Positions 6,293 to 14,775 are shown, counted from the stretch's first letter. The stretch: DNA of 21,528 bases from an uncultured Clostridia bacterium (GCA_934122125.1 CAKOVW010000022.1:1-21528); one strand, 5' to 3'. Made by a program: numbers and translations. The notes: generated by a model from the letters alone, not told the origin.

Positions 6293-6880
6293 TTATTCTT
6301 TTAACAAATTTCTAATTAATTCATACAAATAAGGCTTAAATTCTTCGATTGGAAGAGGTTCATTATATAAAATAGAATTAAAGCAAGTAGAGCTTACTAG
6401 CTCTATAATCATATATAATGTTACTTCAGGATTTTTAAGTCTAATATTGTGCTCTTTAACACCATTTAAAAATAAGTAAACGAGCCCTTCTTCAGAATTT
6501 TTATTTTTTTCATATAATTTTAAAACAGTCTGGCTATAAACTCCCCATGATAAATTTTTTGATATAAACTTTAAAAGTAATGGAGTTTTAGCAAGTTTAT
6601 CAATAATATAATTTATAACAAAAACTATTTGGTCAGAAAAATTCTCTATATAAGTATTTTTTACAGCAGTTATTGCCTCAGAAAATAAAGCCATAGATTT
6701 TTTAGCAATTAGGACATCTCTTAATTCATATTTATCTTTAAAATATAAATAAAAAGTACCTTTTGCAACTTCTGCATTGTCAACAATATCTTGAATAGAG
6801 GTGTCTTTAAATCCTTTTTCGGTAAAAAGTTTAAAGCCTACATTTAACAATCTTTCCTCTTTATCGTTTTTTTCTTTCAT
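6293..6880 (-). CDS. TetR family transcriptional repressor
   Basis: A 195-residue regulator. The N-terminal helix-turn-helix domain (about residues 8-55) is complete: ERLLNVGFKLFTEKGFKDTSIQDIVDNAEVAKGTFYLYFKDKYEL, the classic TetR DNA-binding motif with GTFYxYFxxKxxL. The rest is an all-helical ligand/dimerisation domain without recognisable substrate specificity. On its own strand TGGAGG lies 6 bases before the ATG. It is divergent from the MMPL exporter operon, with 215 bases between, and that gap holds three TGAC-N5-GTCA palindromes, one on its own -35 and two at the exporter promoter. The layout says it represses itself and the exporter and is released by a ligand, probably an exported compound. 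The ligand cannot be read from the sequence. Confidence 0.9.
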   Translation of the reverse strand: MKEKNDKEERLLNVGFKLFTEKGFKDTSIQDIVDNAEVAKGTFYLYFKDKYELRDVLIAKKSMALFSEAITAVKNTYIENFSDQIVFVINYIIDKLAKTPLLLKFISKNLSWGVYSQTVLKLYEKNKNSEEGLVYLFLNGVKEHNIRLKNPEVTLYMIIELVSSTCFNSILYNEPLPIEEFKPYLYELIRNLLKE

Positions 6881-6903
6881 AATTTAGCCTCCAATACAAT
6901 ATA

Positions 6904-6932
6904 ATTATTACATAAAAATGACGCATAGTCAA
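6904..6932 (-). promoter_or_regulatory. tetR promoter
   Basis: On the minus strand TTGACT (6927-6932) and AATAAT (6904-6909) are separated by exactly 17 bases. The -35 overlaps the TGAC-N5-GTCA operator at 6919-6931, so repressor binding would block polymerase: autoregulation. Confidence 0.6.
6919..6931. promoter_or_regulatory. TetR operator copy 1 (at the tetR promoter)
   Basis: TGACGCATAGTCA shares the TGAC and GTCA half-sites of the two copies at 7027 and 7063, with a different centre. Three copies with fixed half-sites around a divergent tetR are strong evidence of an operator. Confidence 0.7.
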
Positions 6933-7025
6933 TAGAAAAAATAAAAAATTAATATTGAATTGTTCTTTGAAATCAATAAATAGCACAAAAAACAATGAAA
7001 AAATAAAAAAGTTTTACAAAAACTA

Positions 7026-7054
7026 TTGACTAATGGTCAGGAAAGTAGTATATT
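7026..7054 (+). promoter_or_regulatory. Promoter of the MMPL exporter operon
   Basis: TTGACT (7026-7031), 17-base spacer, TATATT (7049-7054). Operator copy 2 covers the -35 and copy 3 sits at the expected transcription start, as in tightly repressed TetR promoters. Confidence 0.75.
7027..7039. promoter_or_regulatory. TetR operator copy 2 (over the -35)
   Basis: TGACTAATGGTCA: TGAC/GTCA inverted half-sites around a five-base centre. Identical over 13 bases to copy 3. Confidence 0.8.
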
Positions 7055-7062
7055 ATGAAAGA

Positions 7063-7075
7063 TGACTAATGGTCA
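7063..7075. promoter_or_regulatory. TetR operator copy 3 (at the start of transcription)
   Basis: TGACTAATGGTCA, an exact repeat of copy 2, centre-to-centre distance 36 bases. It ends 8 bases before the AAGGAGG ribosome site of the exporter gene. Confidence 0.8.
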
Positions 7076-7095
7076 TAAAATAAGGAGGTACAAAA

Positions 7096-9168
7096 ATGAA
7101 AAAGTTTGGACAGTTTATATGTAAACACAAAGTAGTTATTCTAATAATATCCTTAATACTTTTAATCCCATCAATTATTGGATATAAAGCAACAAGAGTA
7201 AACTACGATATACTAGTATATTTGCCAGACAACATAGAAACAATAAAAGGCGAAGATATATTAGCAGATGACTTTGACATGGGAGCGTTTTCGGTAGTAT
7301 TACTAGAAAATATGCAATCAAAAGATATTATAGAATTAGAAAAACAATTTAGAGAAATAGGAAATGTAGAAAAGGTTGTTGGACTAACAGATATTATTGG
7401 AACCGACATACCACTAGAGATGTTACCAGATGAAGTAAAAGACAAATTATATAAAGATAACACAACACCAGTATTAGTAACATTTAAAGATGGAATTTCA
7501 GATGATGCAACGATGGAAACAGTTGAAAAACTTAGAGAAGTATCAAATGAAAATTGCAAAATAAGCGGTATGACTGCAACAGTATTAGATACTAGAAACT
7601 TGTCAGATTCAGAAGTAATAATATATGTAATGATTGCAGTAGCTTTATGCTTAATAATATTGCAACTAGCATTAGACTCATACTTAGCACCAATCCTAAT
7701 GTTATTAAATATAGGAATGGCAGTATTGTACAATATGGGTACAAATATATTTTTAGGTCAAACATCATATATAACAAAAGCAATAAGTGCTGTATTACAA
7801 CTTGGTGTAACAATGGACTTTGCAATATTCTTATACCACAGTTATAAAGCAGAAAAAGAAAAATCTTCAAACAATGATGAAGCAATGGCAACTGCAATAG
7901 CAAAAACTTTAGTTTCAGTACTAGGCAGTTCATTAACAACAATAGCTGGATTCTTAGCATTATGCAGTATGAATTTAACATTAGGAAAAGATATAGGATT
8001 AGTAATGGCAAAAGGCGTTTTAATTGGTGTAATAACAGCAGTTACAACATTACCAGCAATGTTACTTGTATTTGATAAATGGGTAGAAAAAACAAAACAC
8101 AAAGAAATATTACCAAGATTTGAAAAGGTTAAAAACTTTAATTTAAAACATTACAAAGCAATTTTAGTTGCATTTATAGTAATTTTGCCATTTGCAGTAT
8201 ATGGTTATACACACACAGAAAGCTATTATAATTTAAGCAAATCTTTACCAGATACTTTAAACAGTATACAAGCAAACAACGAATTAAAAGATAAATTTGA
8301 TATGGTTTCAACAGAATTATTACTAGTAGATAAAAATATGCCGGACTATAAATTAAATGAAATGCTAGACAAAATAGAAAGTTTAGATGGAATTGAGTGG
8401 TCATTAAGCTATTCTAAACTTGCAAAAGAAGTAAATATACCAAAAGAAATGCTACCAGAAGATATAACATCAATATTTGAAAGTAATAAATATCAAATGG
8501 TAATTATAAATTCAAAATATGAAATTGCAACAAATGAATTAAATAGCCAAATAGAAGAAGTAAATAAAATAATAAAAGAATATGATGATACAGCAATACT
8601 TGCTGGTGAAGGACCACTAATGAAAGACTTAGTTGAAATAAGTGATCATGACTTCAACAGTGTAAATACAGTTTCAATTGGAATTATACTTGTAATAATG
8701 GTATTTGTTTTAAAATCAATAAGTTTACCAATAATATTAATTACAGCAATAGAATTTGCAATATTTATTAATATGGGAATACCTGCATATACAGGAACAA
8801 TAATACCATTTATAGCATCAATAGTAATTGGTACAATTCAATTAGGTGCAACAATAGATTATGCAATTTTAATTACAACAAAATATAAAACAGCAAGAAT
8901 AGAAGGAAAAGACAAACATCAAGCTATAGATGAAGCTCTAGGAACATCAATTCAATCAATAATAGTTAGTGCATTATGTTTCTTTGGAGCAACATTTGGA
9001 GTAGGTATGTACTCAAAAATTGAAATGATTGGTTCTTTATGTAGCTTAATGGCAAGAGGAGCAATTATTAGTATGGTTACTGTATTAACAGTTTTACCAG
9101 CATTCTTAATTTTATTTGACAAAATAATTTGCAAAACAACTGCCAATATGCGTAGATTAAAAAATTAA
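7096..9168 (+). CDS. MMPL/RND family transporter
   Basis: A 690-residue polytopic membrane exporter of the RND superfamily (MMPL, HAE3-like), proton-driven. It has the duplicated RND plan: helix 1 at about 12-32, an extracytoplasmic domain to about 175, a block of helices to about 330, helix 7 near 353-372, a second extracytoplasmic loop, then another helix block to the end. The proton-relay positions are visible in both halves, GVTMDFA with Asp241 and GATIDYA with Asp588. The length is at the compact end of the family. AAGGAGG precedes ATG 7096. It is the first gene of a TetR-controlled operon followed by a secreted heptad-repeat protein and a DUF308 membrane protein, an arrangement seen repeatedly in Firmicutes. 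Cargo is unknown; lipids, hydrophobic toxic compounds or drugs are typical for the family. Confidence 0.9.
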   Translation: MKKFGQFICKHKVVILIISLILLIPSIIGYKATRVNYDILVYLPDNIETIKGEDILADDFDMGAFSVVLLENMQSKDIIELEKQFREIGNVEKVVGLTDIIGTDIPLEMLPDEVKDKLYKDNTTPVLVTFKDGISDDATMETVEKLREVSNENCKISGMTATVLDTRNLSDSEVIIYVMIAVALCLIILQLALDSYLAPILMLLNIGMAVLYNMGTNIFLGQTSYITKAISAVLQLGVTMDFAIFLYHSYKAEKEKSSNNDEAMATAIAKTLVSVLGSSLTTIAGFLALCSMNLTLGKDIGLVMAKGVLIGVITAVTTLPAMLLVFDKWVEKTKHKEILPRFEKVKNFNLKHYKAILVAFIVILPFAVYGYTHTESYYNLSKSLPDTLNSIQANNELKDKFDMVSTELLLVDKNMPDYKLNEMLDKIESLDGIEWSLSYSKLAKEVNIPKEMLPEDITSIFESNKYQMVIINSKYEIATNELNSQIEEVNKIIKEYDDTAILAGEGPLMKDLVEISDHDFNSVNTVSIGIILVIMVFVLKSISLPIILITAIEFAIFINMGIPAYTGTIIPFIASIVIGTIQLGATIDYAILITTKYKTARIEGKDKHQAIDEALGTSIQSIIVSALCFFGATFGVGMYSKIEMIGSLCSLMARGAIISMVTVLTVLPAFLILFDKIICKTTANMRRLKN

Positions 9169-9193
9169 TTTTTTACGAGCCATGTATTAAAGA

Positions 9194-9339
9194 AGAGTAA
9201 TATATCATCTTTTATGAACGTGGTTTCGTGGGGACCGACAACTTAGAATGTGTTATGCAAAGTTTCACTAGTGGAAATTTGCATTATACATTCTTAGGCA
9301 GTTGGGGGTTGGAGTGAATAAAAGATGATATATCACTCT
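9194..9339 (+). ncRNA. Candidate structured RNA or MITE-like element inside the exporter operon
   Basis: A 22-bp outer helix (9194-9215 with 9318-9339, one mismatch) encloses a G-rich core. Inside are helix 9239-9243/9300-9304, leading to a long hairpin 9245-9261/9278-9294 (16 of 17 pairs, one G-U) with TTTC/GAAA extending its tip, and a possible small hairpin GGTTTC/GGGACC (9222-9227/9231-9236). The junction strands (9216-9238 and 9305-9317) contain GGGGACCGA and GGGGGTTGGAG, far more G-rich than the neighbours. No T-run follows, so it is not a terminator. It matches no riboswitch class whose core I can recall. It ends 31 bases before the next gene's start, so it could act in cis as a leader or processing site. 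The outer arms also look like terminal inverted repeats, so a small non-autonomous mobile element is the main alternative. Confidence 0.45.
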
Positions 9340-9369
9340 AGAATAAAAATAAAAAAGGAGAAAATAAAA

Positions 9370-11292
9370 ATGAAAAGTAAAAAAATAATTGGAAGCATAT
9401 TATTATGCACAATGCTAGGTTATGCAACTCCAGTATTTGCTGTAACAAAAGAAGAAACAGTATATTCAAAACTAAACAATAGCGGAACATCATATGAAAC
9501 AATAGTAAATGAACATATAAAAAATGACGAATTATTAAAAACAATAGATGATATGTCAAATCTATTAAACATAACAAATGTAGGTGGAAATGAAACTTTC
9601 GAACAAAAAGAAAACAAAATAATATGGAATGCAGACGAAAAAGACATATATTATCAAGGAAAAACAGAAAAGAAATTACCAATTGAAACATCTATTAAAT
9701 ATGAATTAGACGGAAAAGAAATGTCAGCAGAAGAAATAGTTGGTAAAAAAGGAAAGGTAAAAGTTACAATAACATATAAAAACAATGAAGCACACAATGT
9801 AAATATAAATGGAACAACAGAAAAAATGTATACACCATTTATAGTAATAACAGGAACAACACTTGATACTAAAACAAACAAAGACATTAAATTAACTAAA
9901 GGAAAAGTAGTTGAAAAAGGTGAAAAGACTGTATTACTTGGAGTTGCTTTCCCTGGATTGAAAGAAAGTTTAAAAACAGACGAAATTGATATACCAAACA
10001 AAGTAGAAATATCAATGGAAACAGAAAAATTTGAACTAGGAAATATGATTACCTATATAACACCAAGAGTATTAGAAGACAATGAATTAAAAGTAACAGA
10101 TAAATTAAACGAACTATATTCATCAATGAACGAGATGAAATCAGCTAGTGAAAAACTTGAAAATGGTGCCAACACATTAAAAGATGGTACTAGTCAATAC
10201 GCAGAAAAATCACAAGAATTTACAGGATATATGAACCAACTAACACAAGGAACCGAGAGTGCAAATGCAGGTGCAGCACAAGTAGCAGCAGGAGCAAACA
10301 CATTAGCAACAAAGTCAAGTGCTTTAATTCCAGGAGTTAGTAAATTATCAGATGGAGCAAAAAACTTAAAAGAAAAAGTAAACTATATGGCTGAATCAAG
10401 TCAAGCATTAGCAGCTGGAGCAACATCAATAAACACAGGAATTACAAATACAAGCAAGGCAATAGATGCAATGAATGCAACTCTATCAACTGTTGATGTA
10501 AATACTAAAATAGCAAATTTAACAACACTTGTAAACACAGATAAAGCATTAAAAACAAACTTAGAAAATATGCAAACTGTATTAACTACACAAAAAAATA
10601 ATTCAACAGATCAACAATTAATAGCAACATTAACACAACAAATAACAATGAATACAAAAACTATAGCATTGTTAGAACAAAACATATCAGCAAATGAACA
10701 ATCAATAGAATTGTTGAAATCAGTAGGTGCAGCTAAAGCAACTGTAACAGCTATAAAAGAAGGATTAGACGGAAAAGGAACAAAAACAGAACCTGGATTA
10801 AAAGCAGGAGCAAATTCATTAGACAAAAACCTAACAGCTTTGGCAAATGGATTGAATACAATGAATACAAAATCAAATGAACTAGTTGCAGGAACAAGTG
10901 AATTATCTACAAAATCAGCAGCGTTAATTAATGGAATAAATGATTTAAAAACTGGTGCAAATAAATTAAATGCTGGAACAACAGCTCTTAATGCAAGTGC
11001 AAAACAATTATATTCAGCAAGTACACAATTAACAGAAAAATCAGGAGATATAGCTGATGGTGCAAAACAATTATCAGAAGGAATAGAAGAGTTTAACACA
11101 AAAGCAATTAATAAACTATATTCTACAGTAAATGGAGATGTTAGAAACCTTACTAGCAGAATTGATGCACTAGAAAAGCTATCAAAACAATATATGAACT
11201 TTGCAGAAATGGATGAGAAGATGAATGGAAATGTTAAATTTATTTTAATTACAGATCCACTAAAACAAAGCGAAGAAAAAACTAATAATTAA
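9370..11292 (+). CDS. Secreted X-X-X-L-X-X-G heptad-repeat protein linked to the MMPL exporter
   Basis: A 640-residue exported protein. Residues 1-24 are a signal peptide ending PVFA. A beta-rich N-terminal region (about 25-250, with KGKVKVTITYKN and YTPFIVITGTTL) is followed by a long helical region rich in Ala, Asn, Ser and Thr. That region carries repeats of the type L-x-x-G-A (LENGANTLKDG, LSDGAKNLKE, LNAGTTALNAS, IADGAKQLSEG), the xxxLxxG pattern found in YhgE/Pip-like and MMPL-associated proteins. No C-terminal membrane helix or sorting signal is visible, so it is probably free or bound to the exporter. ATG 9370 has AAGGAG 9 bases upstream; the in-frame start at 9325 lies inside the folded element. 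As the second gene of the TetR operon it is likely a periplasm-side partner of the exporter; the molecular role is unknown. Confidence 0.75.
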   Translation: MKSKKIIGSILLCTMLGYATPVFAVTKEETVYSKLNNSGTSYETIVNEHIKNDELLKTIDDMSNLLNITNVGGNETFEQKENKIIWNADEKDIYYQGKTEKKLPIETSIKYELDGKEMSAEEIVGKKGKVKVTITYKNNEAHNVNINGTTEKMYTPFIVITGTTLDTKTNKDIKLTKGKVVEKGEKTVLLGVAFPGLKESLKTDEIDIPNKVEISMETEKFELGNMITYITPRVLEDNELKVTDKLNELYSSMNEMKSASEKLENGANTLKDGTSQYAEKSQEFTGYMNQLTQGTESANAGAAQVAAGANTLATKSSALIPGVSKLSDGAKNLKEKVNYMAESSQALAAGATSINTGITNTSKAIDAMNATLSTVDVNTKIANLTTLVNTDKALKTNLENMQTVLTTQKNNSTDQQLIATLTQQITMNTKTIALLEQNISANEQSIELLKSVGAAKATVTAIKEGLDGKGTKTEPGLKAGANSLDKNLTALANGLNTMNTKSNELVAGTSELSTKSAALINGINDLKTGANKLNAGTTALNASAKQLYSASTQLTEKSGDIADGAKQLSEGIEEFNTKAINKLYSTVNGDVRNLTSRIDALEKLSKQYMNFAEMDEKMNGNVKFILITDPLKQSEEKTNN

Positions 11293-11346
11293 TGTTGAAA
11301 AAAATTAAATTTAATGATAAAACATAGTAAGAAAGGAACAAAAAAT

Positions 11347-11895
11347 ATGGAATATATTGAAAAAATATTTAAAAGAACAGGTTGGACATCATTACTAACA
11401 TCATTAGTATTTGCGATACTTGGAATACTTTTAATAGTAAATCCAGAGGGAAGTACTAAAGCAGTATCATTAATTGTAGGAATACTTTTTATCATAGTAG
11501 GATTATATAAATTAGTAGATTACAGTTTAACTAGAGGAAAATATAATTTCTATAACTATGATATAGCATATGGAATTATAGCTATAATTCTTGGAATTAT
11601 AACAATAGTTTATAAAAGCCAAATTGAAACAATATTTAGAGTACTAATAGGAATTTGGATAGTTTATACAGGAATAATAAGACTAAGTTTATCATTTAAA
11701 CTAAGAGTGGTAGAGTCAGCAACTTGGATATGTAGCCTATTAATTTCTATTGTAATGATTGCATGTGGATTATATACAATATTTGTATCAAATGTAATTG
11801 TTGTAACAATAGGAATAGTAATCTTAATTTATTCAATATTAGATATTGTAGAAGATATTATATTCTTGGCAAACATAAAAAAACTAGAAAAATAA
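11347..11895 (+). CDS. DUF308/HdeD-like membrane protein
   Basis: A 182-residue hydrophobic protein with about six membrane helices in three hairpin pairs: SLLTSLVFAILGILLIVNP, AVSLIVGILFIIVGLYKLVDY, the IAYGIIAIILGIITIVY pair, and a third pair near 120-165. The G-I-x-x-I-x-x-P ending of helix 1 and the repeated Y/L-G-x-I-x-I-I-x-G pattern fit the DUF308 (short repeat, HdeD) family, linked in enterobacteria to acid resistance. ATG 11347 has AAAGGA 9 bases upstream; the in-frame ATG at 11314 has no ribosome site. It starts 54 bases after the heptad-repeat gene and is followed by a terminator, so it is the last gene of the TetR operon. Function here is unknown; envelope stress is a reasonable guess from the neighbours. 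Confidence 0.75.
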   Translation: MEYIEKIFKRTGWTSLLTSLVFAILGILLIVNPEGSTKAVSLIVGILFIIVGLYKLVDYSLTRGKYNFYNYDIAYGIIAIILGIITIVYKSQIETIFRVLIGIWIVYTGIIRLSLSFKLRVVESATWICSLLISIVMIACGLYTIFVSNVIVVTIGIVILIYSILDIVEDIIFLANIKKLEK

Positions 11896-11967
11896 CTACA
11901 ACAAAAAGACAAACATGAAAAATATTTAATTATGGTTAACTAAAAAAATATAAAAAATAAAAAAATA

Positions 11968-11999
11968 AAAAAACTCGTTTTTTAAAAAACGAGTTTTTT
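11968..11999. terminator. Bidirectional terminator of the exporter operon
   Basis: A perfect 32-base palindrome: AAAAAACTCGTTTTTT and its reverse complement with no spacer. The CTCG/CGAG core with A- and T-runs on both sides would terminate in either direction. Confidence 0.75.
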
Positions 12000-12360
12000 A
12001 AAAACAAAAATACAAAAAGAAAAAGCATAAAAATATTGATAAATAAAGAAAATAATAAAAATATATATTTGAAATATTACTTAAAATTTAACAAAGCTAC
12101 AAAAATCATTTTTTAGAAAAATAAAAAAATAAACAACAATATATTTTACCATTTTTTTGCAACACTTAAGTCGAATTTTGCCTAAATATCAAGCAAAATA
12201 GATTGAATTGATACAATAGAAAAGGTTAAAAAAGTCTAAAATTAAGCACTTTTTCAGGAAATGTAACAAAATTGTAATAATATTTTTGATAAAAAATGAA
12301 AACGCATAAAATTAACAAAAATTAAACATAAAATTGACTGAAAAGCAACAACACAACTAA
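12000..12360. other. AT-rich intergenic stretch, no gene seen
   Basis: Very AT-rich and without an ORF longer than a few codons on either strand. Two short inverted repeats are visible (ATTTTGC/GCAAAAT near 12176-12200 and AAAAAGT/ACTTTTT near 12228-12255), both expected fairly often in such sequence. No promoter-terminator pair that would mark a small RNA was convincing. Confidence 0.5.
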
Positions 12361-12388
12361 TTGACAAAAACTTGAAATATGCTATAAA
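12361..12388 (+). promoter_or_regulatory. Upstream promoter of nrdDG (P1)
   Basis: TTGACA (12361-12366), 16-base spacer, TATAAA (12383-12388). It would start transcription near 12395, upstream of the second promoter. Confidence 0.5.
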
Positions 12389-12427
12389 TCAAACAAAAAC
12401 AGCCACAGTTACATAAACAATATGCGC

Positions 12428-12456
12428 TTGACATTATTCTTACCATGGTTTAATAT
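12428..12456 (+). promoter_or_regulatory. Main promoter of nrdDG (P2)
   Basis: TTGACA (12428-12433), exactly 17 bases, TAATAT (12451-12456): near-perfect sigma-A consensus. The expected start near 12463 puts the long hairpin at 12476 at the very 5' end of the mRNA. No NrdR-box pair is evident. Confidence 0.75.
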
Positions 12457-12475
12457 AAAGATACAAAAGAAAAAA

Positions 12476-12518
12476 ACAATAGTTACATATTAAATTTTAT
12501 TTAATATGTAACTATTGT
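12476..12518 (+). promoter_or_regulatory. 20-bp hairpin in the nrdD leader
   Basis: A perfect 20-bp stem (12476-12495 with 12499-12518) closed by TTT. No T-run follows, so it is not a terminator. It contains AGTTACATA (12481-12489), which also occurs at 12407-12415 just upstream of P2. It may be a 5' mRNA-stabilising hairpin, or a palindromic operator with a third site upstream of the promoter. Confidence 0.5.
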
Positions 12519-12554
12519 AAGTAGAGAGGACACAACAATATAGGGGGAAGAAAA

Positions 12555-14714
12555 ATGCAAGTAGTAAAAAGAGACGGAAAAGTAGTAGATTTTGACCAAT
12601 CAAAAATAAAAATAGCAATTGAAAAAGCTAATAAGGAAGTAAAACCAAAAGAAAGAGCAACTAAAGAAGAAATAAGCCAAATAATTGATTATGTAGAAGA
12701 ACTAGATAAAAAGAGAATTTTAGTAGAAGATATACAAGATATTATAGAAGAACAATTAATGGCTTTTGGAAAATACTCATTAGCTAAAAAATATATTACA
12801 TATCGTTACACAAGAGAATTAGTAAGAAAAGCAAATACAACTGACCAATCAATTAAAGAATTAATTGATGGTGAAAGTGATTATTGGAACAACGAAAATT
12901 CAAACAAAAATGCTCAAGTTGTAACAACCCAAAGAGATTACTTGGCAGGAATTACTAGTACAGATATTACAAGAAGATTTTTATTACCAGAAGATATAGT
13001 AAAAGCACATGATGAAGGAATAATTCACTTCCATGATGCAGATTATTTTGCGCAAAATGCGTTAACAAACTGCGAATTAATAAACCTAGAAGATATGCTT
13101 CAAAATGGAACAATAATGAATGGAGTTATGATTGAAAAACCACATAGATTTTTAACAGCTATGACAATTGCAACACAAATTATACTAGGTGTTACATCAT
13201 CTACTTATGGTGGAGCAACAGTATCACTAACACATTTAGCACCATTTGTAAGAAGCAGTTATGATAGATATTATAAAAAATATAAACAAAGAGGATTAAG
13301 CGAATCTCAATGTAAAGAATATGCTGAACAAGATACCAAAAAAGAGGTATCTGATGGTGTACAAACATTCAATTATCAAGTAAATTCAATGACAAACACA
13401 AATGGACAAGCACCATTCTTATCAGTATGTATGTACTTAGGAGAAACTGATGAATATAAACCAGAACTTGCAATGATAATTGAAGAATTCTTAAAACAAA
13501 GAATAGAAGGATTCAAAAATGAAAAGGGCGTATATATTACACCAGCATTTCCAAAACTACTTTATGTACTAGAAGAAGACAATATCCATAAAGACAGTAA
13601 ATATTGGTATTTAACAGAATTGGCTGCTAAATGTACTGCAAAGAGATTAGTTCCAGACTATATCTCTGAAAAGAAAATGAAAGAATTCAAGATAGACAAA
13701 AATGGAAATGGAAACTGTTATCCATGCATGGGATGTAGATCATTCTTAACACCATATGTAGATCCAGAAACAAATAAACCAAAATATTATGGAAGATTTA
13801 ATCAAGGTGTTGTAACTATTAACTTAGTTGATGTTGCATTATCATCAAAACAAGATGAAGAAAAATTCTGGAAAATATTTGACGAAAGATTAGAATTATG
13901 CCATAAAGCATTACAAATTAGACATGAAAGATTAAGCAAAGTAACAAGTGATGTTGCACCAATTTTATGGCAACATGGAGCTTTGGCAAGACTTAAAAAA
14001 GGTGAAAGCATCCATAAATTATTACATGATGGGTATTCAACAATTTCACTTGGATATGCAGGATTATATGAATGTGTAAAATATATGACAGGAAATAGCC
14101 ACACAGACAATGGAGTTGGAGAAGAATTTGCAATAAGAGTAATGCAAAAATTAAATGATAAATGTAAAGAATGGAAGGATGCAGAAAAAATTGATTACAG
14201 TGTTTATGGAACACCAATAGAATCTACAACATATAAATTTGCAAAATGCTTAAAGAAGAGATTTGGAACAATTGAAGGAATTACAGATAGAAGCTATATT
14301 ACAAATTCATACCATGTGCCAGTATTTGAAGATATTGATGCCTTTTCTAAATTAAAATTAGAAAGCAAATTCCAAAAATTAAGCCCAGGTGGAGCTATAT
14401 CTTATGTAGAAACACCAAATCTACAAAACAACTTAGAAGTTGTATTACAAATAATTGAATTTATTTATAACAACATTATGTACGCAGAACTAAATACAAA
14501 ATCAGACTATTGCCAAAAATGTGGATTTGATGGAGAAATTTTAATAGATGAAAACTTAGAATGGTATTGCCCAAACTGTGGAAATAGGGACCATAACACA
14601 TTAAATGTAGCAAGAAGAACATGCGGATATATTGGAAGCCAATTTTGGAATAAAGGAAGAACACAAGAGATAAAGGAGAGAGTTCTTCATATTGATAATA
14701 AGGACGACGAGTAG
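12555..14714 (+). CDS. nrdD: Anaerobic ribonucleoside-triphosphate reductase (class III)
   Basis: A 719-residue glycyl-radical enzyme that reduces ribonucleoside triphosphates to dNTPs without oxygen. An N-terminal ATP-cone (about 1-90, starting MQVVKRDGKVVDFDQSKI) gives allosteric control. Active-site cysteines are Cys173 in NALTNCELIN and Cys292 in LSVCMYLG. The C-terminal zinc site has Cys653, Cys656, Cys672 and Cys675 (CQKC and CPNC). The radical glycine is Gly691 in RRTCGYIG. The length is usual for the family. A strong site, GGGGGAAG, precedes ATG 12555. It lies first in an operon with its activase, under tandem promoters and a hairpin leader. All key residues are present, so it should be functional. 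Confidence 0.97.
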   Translation: MQVVKRDGKVVDFDQSKIKIAIEKANKEVKPKERATKEEISQIIDYVEELDKKRILVEDIQDIIEEQLMAFGKYSLAKKYITYRYTRELVRKANTTDQSIKELIDGESDYWNNENSNKNAQVVTTQRDYLAGITSTDITRRFLLPEDIVKAHDEGIIHFHDADYFAQNALTNCELINLEDMLQNGTIMNGVMIEKPHRFLTAMTIATQIILGVTSSTYGGATVSLTHLAPFVRSSYDRYYKKYKQRGLSESQCKEYAEQDTKKEVSDGVQTFNYQVNSMTNTNGQAPFLSVCMYLGETDEYKPELAMIIEEFLKQRIEGFKNEKGVYITPAFPKLLYVLEEDNIHKDSKYWYLTELAAKCTAKRLVPDYISEKKMKEFKIDKNGNGNCYPCMGCRSFLTPYVDPETNKPKYYGRFNQGVVTINLVDVALSSKQDEEKFWKIFDERLELCHKALQIRHERLSKVTSDVAPILWQHGALARLKKGESIHKLLHDGYSTISLGYAGLYECVKYMTGNSHTDNGVGEEFAIRVMQKLNDKCKEWKDAEKIDYSVYGTPIESTTYKFAKCLKKRFGTIEGITDRSYITNSYHVPVFEDIDAFSKLKLESKFQKLSPGGAISYVETPNLQNNLEVVLQIIEFIYNNIMYAELNTKSDYCQKCGFDGEILIDENLEWYCPNCGNRDHNTLNVARRTCGYIGSQFWNKGRTQEIKERVLHIDNKDDE

Positions 14715-14775
14715 ATTAGATTGAAAAATAATTACAATTTTGGTAAGAAACATTAGAAAGAAGGATTTAGTAACT

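Noticed and set aside
7203..7733. Long minus-strand ORF inside the MMPL gene
   Set aside because: Antisense shadow of an AT-rich coding gene; no ribosome site, low-complexity Ser/Thr/Ile composition.
10611..11099. Minus-strand ORF inside the heptad-repeat gene
   Set aside because: Antisense shadow of the repetitive gene; the + strand has signal peptide, ribosome site and family repeats.
10100..11100. Tandem DNA repeats or a CRISPR-like array in the heptad-repeat gene
   Set aside because: The repetition is at protein level (xxxLxxG); no regular DNA repeat-spacer pattern.
12424..12500. Tiny ORF across the nrdD promoter
   Set aside because: About 23 codons, no ribosome site, and it coincides with the -35/-10 and the leader hairpin.
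12250..12520. NrdR boxes upstream of nrdD
   Set aside because: No pair of sites close to the known NrdR consensus was found; the AGTTACATA repeats are different.
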